Below are positions 16,376-22,439 of a stretch of DNA of 32,864 bases, piece after piece. The stretch is from Euzebyales bacterium. GTDB lineage: Bacteria > Actinomycetota > Nitriliruptoria > Euzebyales > JAHELV01. Where the stretch lies: assembly GCA_036374135.1 (NCBI GenBank), contig DASUUK010000054.1, positions 1-32,864 of the forward strand. Reading direction: 5' to 3'. The notes under the pieces were generated by a model. It did not search any database, was not told the DNA's origin, and saw only the letters and a list, made by a program, of their open reading frames with translations. A program made the translations under genes and the position numbers. Position 1 is the first letter of the stretch. Every line of letters begins with the position of its first letter.

Positions 16376-16451
16376 GACAGACCCTTCCACCGAGATGCCG
16401 CCGCAGTTCGTCGCCGTGGTTCTAGCAGGTCACCGACCGTCCGGGCGTGCG

Positions 16452-16480
16452 TTGCCCCGGTGTCTCCGAGGTCCTACGCT
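16452..16480 (+). promoter_or_regulatory. Candidate promoter of the thiamine operon
   Basis: TTGCCC (16452-16457) and TACGCT (16475-16480) are separated by 17 bases. Transcription would start near 16487, about 20 bases before the TPP aptamer, a suitable distance. The same -10 hexamer precedes tRNA-Lys. Confidence 0.5.
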
Positions 16481-16506
16481 CGCAGGTGCGGCACGCTGCG
16501 CGCGAC

Positions 16507-16593
16507 CGCCGGGGAGCTGGTGGACCAGCTGAGAGGAGGCAGCACGATGCCTCGACCCGCAGACCTGATCTGGATAATGCCAGCGTAGGGAGC
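16507..16593 (+). ncRNA. TPP riboswitch (THI element)
   Basis: The aptamer conserved blocks appear in order: GGGGAGC, CTGAGA (16529-16534), ACCCGCAGACCTGATCTGG (from 16555) and ATAATGCCAGCGTAGGGAG (to 16592). The P3 hairpin is AGCTGG/CCAGCT around TGGA, and an extra P3a hairpin is GAGGCA/TGCCTC. It binds thiamine pyrophosphate and represses the genes that follow. The final GGGAG of the aptamer is also the only plausible Shine-Dalgarno sequence, 6 bases before the ATG at 16599, which suggests control of translation initiation by hiding the ribosome site when ligand is bound. The outer P1 pairing is not obvious by eye. Confidence 0.95.
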
Positions 16594-16598
16594 ATGTG

Positions 16599-17151
16599 AT
16601 GACGCCCACCACGTCGACCAGGATCACCGCCGATGGCGTCTGGGCCGACGTCCGCGCCGTCCGTCAGCAGCGACCACTGGTGCACAACATCACCAACTAC
16701 GTCGTGATGAACAGCACCGCGAACGCGTTGCTCGCGATCGGCGCCTCCCCGGTCATGGCCCACGCGGTCGAGGAGGTGGCCGACATGGCCGCGCTGGCGG
16801 CCGATGCCGCCGCGGCGCTCGTCGACCAGGACCGGCGCGGTCGTGGTCGTGACCGGAGCGACGGATCTCGTGGTGTCCGCCGCCGGCACGGTGGTCATCG
16901 GCAACGGCCACCCGTTGATGGCGCGGGTGACCGGCCTCGGGTGCACCGCCTCCGCACTGTGCGGGGCGTTCGCAGCCGTCCAGCCTGACCCGATGCTCGC
17001 CGCGGCGCATGCCACGGCCGTCAGCGGCATCGTGGGTGAGCTGGCCGCGGCTGAGGCACACGGTCCCGGCACGCTGCAGTTGCACCTGCTGGACCGCCTC
17101 CACGACCTCGACGGCACCCGGATCGGCACGCACCTGCGGGTCGGCGACTGA
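16599..17151 (+). pseudogene. thiM: Hydroxyethylthiazole kinase gene, internally deleted and frameshifted
   Basis: ThiM phosphorylates hydroxyethylthiazole for thiamine salvage and is normally about 265 residues. Here the N-terminal part (from ATG 16599, with [20 protein letters not shown] and [14 protein letters not shown]) is in one frame, and the C-terminal part ([33 protein letters not shown], with the catalytic-region GLGC) is in a second frame ending at TGA 17149-17151. The switch is near 16810-16830. Together the parts encode only about 180 residues, so roughly 80-110 residues of the middle are missing, including the nucleotide- and thiazole-contacting strands after the EEV helix. Frameshifting alone could not restore it. 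It follows the TPP riboswitch and precedes thiE by 2 bases, so the operon structure survived the damage. Salvage of thiazole is presumably lost unless another thiM exists. Confidence 0.85.
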
Positions 17152-17153
17152 TC

Positions 17154-17795
17154 GTGCGCGGCCTGTACCTGGTCACCGATCCCGACCTGATCGGCGACCG
17201 CGACCTCGTCGATGTCGTCATGGCCGCGGTCGACGGCGGCGCGACGTGTGTCCAGCTGCGCGACAAGCGGGCGACGACACGTCAGCTCGTCGAGATCGGC
17301 GAGCGCCTGCGCGCCGTGCTCGCGCCCCGCGGCGTCCCGCTGGTGATCAACGACCGTGTCGACGTCGCACTCGCGGTCGGCGCGGACGGCGTGCACGTCG
17401 GCAGGGACGATATGGATCCCGTGACCGCACGCGCGCTGCTCGGGCCCGAGGCGATCGTCGGGCTGTCGGTCGAGTCGCCCGCCGACGTCGAGCGCGCAGA
17501 GGACCTCGCCGTCGACTACCTCGGGGTCAGCCCCGTCTTCGACACGCCGACCAAGCCCGACACGCTGGACGCGTGGGGGCTCGACGGTCTGGCCCGCGTG
17601 CGCCGGCAGTCGCACCACACCATCGTCGCCATCGGCGGGATCGACCGTGACACGGTGGCCGACGTCGCCGCCGCGGGCGCCGACGCGGTCGCGGTCGTGT
17701 CGGCCGTCTGCGCGGCCGTCGATCCGCGGGCGGCGGCCGCGGAACTGGTCACACGGTTCTCCGAGGCGGCACGACGCGTTGGCGGGCCACGGTGA
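17154..17795 (+). CDS. thiE: Thiamine-phosphate synthase
   Basis: A 213-residue TIM-barrel enzyme that couples hydroxymethylpyrimidine pyrophosphate with thiazole phosphate to give thiamine monophosphate. Signature stretches are LYLVTDPDL at the start, GGATCVQLRDK, NDRVDVALAVGADGVHVG, the loop DYLGVSPVFDTPTKPD that closes over the substrate, and the phosphate-binding AIGGI. Length matches the family. It starts with GTG two bases after the thiM remnant and overlaps thiD by 4 bases (GTGA), so it depends on the upstream riboswitch transcript. There is no visible defect, in contrast to thiM. Confidence 0.96.
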   Translation: MRGLYLVTDPDLIGDRDLVDVVMAAVDGGATCVQLRDKRATTRQLVEIGERLRAVLAPRGVPLVINDRVDVALAVGADGVHVGRDDMDPVTARALLGPEAIVGLSVESPADVERAEDLAVDYLGVSPVFDTPTKPDTLDAWGLDGLARVRRQSHHTIVAIGGIDRDTVADVAAAGADAVAVVSAVCAAVDPRAAAAELVTRFSEAARRVGGPR

Positions 17796-18610
17796 GCCGC
17801 TACCACCGCGCCCTGACGATCGCCGGCTCCGACAGCGGCGGCGGCGCCGGCGTCCAGGCCGACCTCAAGACCTTCTCGGCGCTGGGCTGCTACGGCACGT
17901 CGGTGCTGACCGCGTTGACGGCACAGAACACCGTGGCCGTGACCGCCGTCGAACCGGTGCCGCCCGCGTTCGTGACCGCGCAGCTCGATGCCGTGCTCGA
18001 CGACATCGGCACCGACGCCACCAAGATCGGCATGGCGGCGTCAGCGCCGGTGATCGAGGTGGTCGCCGACGGCCTGCGGCGCCACGACACCGGCCCGGTC
18101 GTGCTCGACCCCGTCATGGTCGCGGCCAGCGGCGCCAGGTTGCTCGCCGACGACGCGGTGGCGGCCATGCGGGAACTGCTGCTGCCACTGGCGACCGTGG
18201 TCACGCCGAACCTGCCCGAAGCCTCGGCCCTGCTGGGCGGCGGCGACGTCGCGACGGTCGCCGACATGGAGCACGCCGCGCGCGAGCTGGGTGCGCTCGG
18301 CCCGACGACGGTGCTCGTCAAGGGTGGCCACCTCGAAAGCGACCGCAGCGTCGACGTCAGCTACGACTCCACCTCCGACGAGACGCGCCGCCTCGACGCA
18401 CCGCGGATCGAGACCGCCAACACGCACGGCACCGGCTGCACGCTGTCGTCGGCCATCGCCGCGCTGCTGGCGCGGGGCGCGACGCTCGAGGGGGCGATCG
18501 ACGGCGGCAAGTCGTACCTGACCGACGCGCTGGCCGCCGGCGCCGACCGTCGGCTGGGCAACGGCACCGGGCCGGTGCACCACTTCGCGCGGCTGTGGCG
18601 CACGTGCTGA
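17792..18610 (+). CDS. thiD: Hydroxymethylpyrimidine (phosphate) kinase
   Basis: A 272-residue ribokinase-fold enzyme that phosphorylates hydroxymethylpyrimidine and then its monophosphate, making the pyrimidine substrate of ThiE. The N-terminal GSDSGGGAGVQADLKTF is diagnostic; DPVMVAASG, TPNLPEAS and KGGHL follow in order, and the anion-hole motif NTHGTGCTLSSAI is near residue 210. Length fits the bifunctional ThiD family. GTG start overlaps the thiE stop by 4 bases, and the last 7 bases overlap the GTG of tenA. All residues expected for activity that I can recognise are present. Confidence 0.96.
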   Translation: MSRYHRALTIAGSDSGGGAGVQADLKTFSALGCYGTSVLTALTAQNTVAVTAVEPVPPAFVTAQLDAVLDDIGTDATKIGMAASAPVIEVVADGLRRHDTGPVVLDPVMVAASGARLLADDAVAAMRELLLPLATVVTPNLPEASALLGGGDVATVADMEHAARELGALGPTTVLVKGGHLESDRSVDVSYDSTSDETRRLDAPRIETANTHGTGCTLSSAIAALLARGATLEGAIDGGKSYLTDALAAGADRRLGNGTGPVHHFARLWRTC

Positions 18611-19269
18611 CATCACCACGGTCGTTCACGACCGAGCTGTGGACGGCGGCCGCGCCGATCTACGACGCCATCGTCGCGCTGCCGTTCAACGTCGAGCTCG
18701 CCCGCGGCACGCTGGAGCGCGACCGGTTCAGGTTCTACATCTTCCAGGACTCGCTGTACCTCGCGGACTTCGCGCGGGCGCTGGCCGTCACCGGCGCACG
18801 CGCCGGCACCTCCGCGCACGTGCTCGACTTCCTGCGCTTCGCCGAGGGCGCCATGGTCGTCGAGCAGGCGCTGCACGCGTCGTACTTCGCCGAGCTCGGC
18901 GTGCCCGAGGGCATCGACCAGTCACCGACCTGCGCCTTCTACACCAACTTCCTGCTGGCCACGGCGTCACACCGCGGCGTCGAGGAGGCCGTCGCCGGCC
19001 TCCTGCCATGCTTCTGGATCTACCGCGAGGTCGGCAACGCGATCCACGCCGCGGCGGCGGCCGACAACCCCTACCGGCGGTGGATCGACACCTACGCAGG
19101 CGACGACTTCTCCGCGTCGGTCGACCGCGCGATCGCGATCACCGACGACGTCGCTGCGGATGCCAGTGAGGCGTCCCGCACACGCATGCGGGACGCCTAC
19201 GTGACATCGAGCCGTCTCGAGTGGATGTTCTGGGACAGTGCGTACCGCATGGAGCGCTGGGGGCCGTGA
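18604..19269 (+). CDS. tenA: TenA aminopyrimidine aminohydrolase (thiaminase II)
   Basis: A 221-residue all-helical TenA/THI-4 protein that hydrolyses aminopyrimidine from degraded thiamine to hydroxymethylpyrimidine, a salvage substrate for ThiD. The proposed catalytic Cys is C136 in LPCFWIYREVG and the catalytic Glu is E206 in RLEWMFWDSAYRMERW, both in their usual settings. YIFQDSLYLADFARAL near residue 50 is also typical. The start is GTG 18604, which overlaps the end of thiD by 7 bases; the frame is open far upstream but that is only thiD in another frame. GTGA at its end overlaps the start of the HAD gene. With thiM broken, pyrimidine salvage stays possible while thiazole salvage does not. 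Confidence 0.95.
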   Translation: MLTSPRSFTTELWTAAAPIYDAIVALPFNVELARGTLERDRFRFYIFQDSLYLADFARALAVTGARAGTSAHVLDFLRFAEGAMVVEQALHASYFAELGVPEGIDQSPTCAFYTNFLLATASHRGVEEAVAGLLPCFWIYREVGNAIHAAAAADNPYRRWIDTYAGDDFSASVDRAIAITDDVAADASEASRTRMRDAYVTSSRLEWMFWDSAYRMERWGP

Positions 19270-20087
19270 CGACGTCCGTGGCGTTGGCGGTGCTCGACTT
19301 CTCGGGCACTTTGAGCCCTGGCGCCGCCGGGTTCGCCGCCGACGACCGGATCGCCGCCGAGCTGCGACGCAGCGGCCTCGCGGCGCTCGGGTTCGCCGAT
19401 CCGGCGGACTTCTGGCACGTGCTCGTGAACCCCACGTGGGAGCGCGGAAGCACATCCCGGATCGGCTACGTGACCGTCCTGACGGACGCCGCGGCCGCAC
19501 ACCTGGGTCGGCGCGGCGACGGCGTCGACCGGGTGGCCATCGCCCGGGCGGTCCGACGGTTCGCCGACCGGTACCTGACGGCATCGGCGATCGCGCACCC
19601 CTGGCACCGCTGGCTGCGACAGCTCGACGCGCTCACCGACGTGCGCGTGGTGGTCGCGACCGACCACTACGCGGAGGCGACCGACCGCATCGTCGACGAG
19701 CTCTCCGCGGCCGGCGTGACCGCGTCGTCGATCGCCGCGACCGCCCACGACGACGGCGGCACCACCACGCTGGTCGCCAACTCCGCCGATCTGGGGCATC
19801 ACAAGCAGGATCGCCACTTCTGGGAGATCGTGGCACGCACGGTGGGGCCCGTCTGCCGCCTGGCGGTCGCAGACGACTTCGGCGCCGCGGAACCGGGTGC
19901 GGACGCCTACGCGCAGGACGAGCGCGTGGGCCAACGGCGGGCGACGACGACCGCGCTGCTGGCCGCCGTGTTCGACGCCGACGTGACCACGGTCCGGTGC
20001 GCGCCGACGGATGCTGCCGACGCAACGACGGTCGACCGGGCCGGCCGTGCCCTGCTGGCGGCGCTCACGGAGCCCGACACCCGATAG
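19266..20087 (+). CDS. HAD-superfamily protein with DxS motif I, last gene of the thiamine operon
   Basis: A 273-residue haloacid dehalogenase-like protein. The motif I aspartate is D11, but the residue two places on, normally Asp in phosphatases, is Ser (D11-F-S13-G-T-L). Motif II is probably T132 in VVATDHY, motif III K180 in HHKQDRHFW, and motif IV D203/D204 in VADDFGAAE. The insert between residues 20 and 120 is helical and fits a C1-type cap. I chose GTG 19266 because it overlaps the tenA stop by 4 bases (GTGA) and starts just before the first β-strand. A link to thiamine is supported by position only: plant TH2 is a TenA-HAD fusion that dephosphorylates thiamine monophosphate. A thiamine or pyrimidine phosphate substrate is therefore a fair hypothesis. 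Loss of the acid/base Asp could mean altered chemistry. Confidence 0.8.
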   Translation: MTTSVALAVLDFSGTLSPGAAGFAADDRIAAELRRSGLAALGFADPADFWHVLVNPTWERGSTSRIGYVTVLTDAAAAHLGRRGDGVDRVAIARAVRRFADRYLTASAIAHPWHRWLRQLDALTDVRVVVATDHYAEATDRIVDELSAAGVTASSIAATAHDDGGTTTLVANSADLGHHKQDRHFWEIVARTVGPVCRLAVADDFGAAEPGADAYAQDERVGQRRATTTALLAAVFDADVTTVRCAPTDAADATTVDRAGRALLAALTEPDTR

Positions 20088-20261
20088 GCTCCCCGCTCGT
20101 GTCACACCGACTGGCGCGTGCAGGCCGCCGTACCTCGCGGCGGTCGCCCGGATCCCTGTGGGCGTCGCGCGACGACGGCACACCGCTCGGCCGCGCCGGT
20201 GCGTGCCACGTGCGGACCCGCCGGCGCCGCGCCGCTGGCGCCGCCGGGTGGACGTCCGGAC

Positions 20262-20267
20262 TAGCAT
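20262..20267 (+). promoter_or_regulatory. Probable -10 box for the DNA ligase gene
   Basis: TAGCAT lies 7 bases before a GTG at 20275 that is in frame with the ligase, the same hexamer and spacing as before the dehydratase gene at 7228. It may mark a leaderless start at GTG 20275, or a promoter with a roughly 72-base leader to ATG 20347. Confidence 0.4.
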
Positions 20268-20346
20268 GCGTCCCGTGCCCGGACGCCGCGACGGGCCTGC
20301 CGACCATCCGGACGCGATGCGCGACGATCATGGAGCGACGACCACC

Positions 20347-21411
20347 ATGCAGCTGCCGGTGATGCCCCCGATCTCGCCGATGCTGGCCAGGAACGCGGCG
20401 AAGCTGCCGACCGACGACGGATGGATCTTCGAGCCGAAGTGGGACGGCTTCCGCTGCCTGGTCTTCCGTGACGGCGACGAGGTCGAGCTGTGGTCACGCC
20501 ACGGTCGACCGTTCAACCGCTACTTCCCTGAGCTTGCGGACCCGCTCCGCGCACAGCTGCCGGACCGGATCGTCCTCGACGGCGAGCTCGTGGTGCCCGA
20601 CGGTGATGGGCTGAGCTTCGACCTGCTCGGCCAGCGCATCCATCCCGCCGAGTCCCGCGTCTCCATGCTGGCCGAGGCGACGCCGGCGCGGTTCGTCGCG
20701 TTCGACCTGCTGGCCCTCGGCGACGAGGATCTGCGCGCCACGCCGTTCGGCGAACGGCGCGAGCGTCTCGAACAGGTGCTGGCCGACGCCACCCCGCCGC
20801 TGCACCTGACGCCCGCGACCCGCGACCACGAGCTCGCCGCCGACTGGTTCGAGCGCTTCGAGGGGGCCGGCGTCGACGGCATCATCGCCAAGCCGGTCGA
20901 GGACCCCTACATCGAGGGCGCGCGCGCCCAGCGGAAGCTGAAGCACCAGCGCACCGCCGACGTGGTCGTTGCCGGCATGCGCTGGCACAAGAGCGGCGAC
21001 GGCGTCGGATCGATGTTGCTCGGGCTCTGGCGTGACGGGCACCTGCAGCACATCGGCGTGGCATCGTCGTTCTCGGCCAGGCGCAGGGTGGAACTGGTCG
21101 ACGAACTGGCCGACCTGCGGCTCGACGACCTGTCCGAGCACCCGTGGGCCGCGTGGTCCGACGAGGCCGCCCACGAGTCCCAGCGGCTCCCGGGCGCACC
21201 GTCGCGGTGGTCGGGCCAACGCGACTCAGGGTGGGTGCCGCTGCGCATCGCGCGGGTCGCCGAGGTCGGCTTCAACCAGCTGACAGACGGTCGCCTGCGC
21301 CATCCGGCCAAGTTCGTACGGTGGCGCCCCGACAAGCCGCCGGAGGACTGCACCTACGAGCAGCTCGAGGTCGCGCCGCCCGCCGAGCTCGACCATGTCT
21401 TCGGCGCCTGA
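20347..21411 (+). CDS. ATP-dependent DNA ligase, LigC type
   Basis: A 354-residue ligase with an adenylation domain (about 1-210) and an OB-fold domain (about 215-350). The nucleotidyl-accepting lysine is K31 in EPKWDGFR (motif I KxDG); later motifs include LDGELVV, FVAFDLLAL, VDGIIAKPV and the motif V lysines in RKLKHQRTADVVV. The N-terminal PVMPPISPMLA is typical of actinobacterial LigC, a short ligase used in repair, and length agrees. No Ku or LigD gene is nearby. The start is uncertain: ATG 20347 matches the family N-terminus, ATG 20317 and GTG 20275 are in frame and the GTG has a good -10 box in front of it. It converges with the XdhC-YHS gene, 88 bases between the stops. Confidence 0.92.
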   Translation: MQLPVMPPISPMLARNAAKLPTDDGWIFEPKWDGFRCLVFRDGDEVELWSRHGRPFNRYFPELADPLRAQLPDRIVLDGELVVPDGDGLSFDLLGQRIHPAESRVSMLAEATPARFVAFDLLALGDEDLRATPFGERRERLEQVLADATPPLHLTPATRDHELAADWFERFEGAGVDGIIAKPVEDPYIEGARAQRKLKHQRTADVVVAGMRWHKSGDGVGSMLLGLWRDGHLQHIGVASSFSARRRVELVDELADLRLDDLSEHPWAAWSDEAAHESQRLPGAPSRWSGQRDSGWVPLRIARVAEVGFNQLTDGRLRHPAKFVRWRPDKPPEDCTYEQLEVAPPAELDHVFGA

Positions 21412-21499
21412 CCTGACCCGACGCCGGGACGCCACACGCGACCCCCGACGCCGCACCCGGCAGGCACGGCCACCGGCACCGGCGGTCGCGGTCGACCTG

Positions 21500-22438
21500 T
21501 CAGCGCGTGGCGACCCAGCGGGCCCGGCAGCCGGCACAGCAGAACCATGCCGTCTCGCCGTCGACGTTCGCGGTGATCGCGTCGTCGGTCATCAGCACGG
21601 TCATGCCGCAGACGGGATCGACGGCCGTGCCCGGGGCCGTCGGCGTGTGGTCCGCCGCGGATCCGTCGTCCGTGGCGGACTTCTCGACCACGGCGACAGG
21701 TTCCCCGTGGCCACGCGACCGCCGGGACTCCACGAGCTCGGCCAGGATCGACAGCGCGATCTCCGGCGCGGTGCGCGCGCCGATGTCCAGACCCGCCGGC
21801 ATCGACACGCGCGCCCTGACGTCGTCGGGCACATCCAGTGACGCCAGGACGGCGCCGCCCCGGCGACGGCCGGCGACCAGCGCGACGTAGGGCACCTCGG
21901 CAGCGAGCGCGGCGGTCAGCGCCTGCTCCTCGCCGCGGCCGTGCGAGGCGACGACGACCGCAGCGAGGTCCGCGTCGACGAGCGTTGCATCGTCGATGGT
22001 GGCCGCGTCGAACCCGAGCGGCGTGGACAGGTCGACGAGCGCGTGGGCGATCGGGGTGTCGCCGACGACCAGGACACGGGCCGGTGGCGCGAGCGGCTCG
22101 AGGAAGATCTCGAGCGCACCACCGGACAGGCACGGGTTGGCGACGGTGATCGCTCCCTCGTCGGACGCGCCGACCGCCGTTGCGTCACCGCCTTCCGGCA
22201 GGATCCGCAGCAGCAGCGGCTCGCCGGCCTCGAGTGCCGCGCGGGCGTGGGTCTGCACGGACGCCTCGGCGCAGGTCCCGCCGACGAAGCCCTCGATCGT
22301 GCCGTCGGCGTGCACGAGGGCGCTGTCACCGGCGTGCACGCTGGTCGGGTGCTCGGCGCGCACGACAGTCGCCCGCACGTGTGGCACCCCCGCGTCGACC
22401 AGTTCGGCCGAGCGCTCGGCGACCGCGATGCGGCCCAT
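21500..22438 (-). CDS. XdhC/CoxI-family molybdenum-cofactor maturation protein with C-terminal YHS domain
   Basis: A 312-residue fusion. The N-terminal part has the XdhC/CoxI domain (FVGGTCAEASV, C56) and a Rossmann-like domain (VLVVGDTPIAHALVDL, then VVVASHGRGEEQAL and YVALVAGRRRG), as in proteins that load sulfurated molybdenum cofactor into xanthine or CO dehydrogenases. After a low-complexity linker (about 235-271) there is a YHS-type metal-binding module, residues 272-312, with DPVCGMTV (C277) and WFCCAGC (C300, C301, C304). I chose ATG 22438, one base after the coxL stop and 6 bases after GGTGGAG, over a longer frame from 22465. It is translationally coupled to coxL and so is probably the dedicated chaperone. 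The YHS part could hold copper or another soft metal; see the findings. Confidence 0.88.
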   Translation of the reverse strand: MGRIAVAERSAELVDAGVPHVRATVVRAEHPTSVHAGDSALVHADGTIEGFVGGTCAEASVQTHARAALEAGEPLLLRILPEGGDATAVGASDEGAITVANPCLSGGALEIFLEPLAPPARVLVVGDTPIAHALVDLSTPLGFDAATIDDATLVDADLAAVVVASHGRGEEQALTAALAAEVPYVALVAGRRRGGAVLASLDVPDDVRARVSMPAGLDIGARTAPEIALSILAELVESRRSRGHGEPVAVVEKSATDDGSAADHTPTAPGTAVDPVCGMTVLMTDDAITANVDGETAWFCCAGCRARWVATR

Positions 22439-22439
22439 C

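Noticed and set aside
14939-16588. A 549-codon plus-strand open frame opposite nadE-like and galE
   Set aside because: Composition is that of an antisense shadow, and its end runs through the TPP riboswitch.
16599-17151. Programmed ribosomal frameshift to rescue ThiM
   Set aside because: Even a perfect frame change would yield about 180 residues instead of about 265, lacking core strands. No slippery sequence with a stimulatory structure was recognised.
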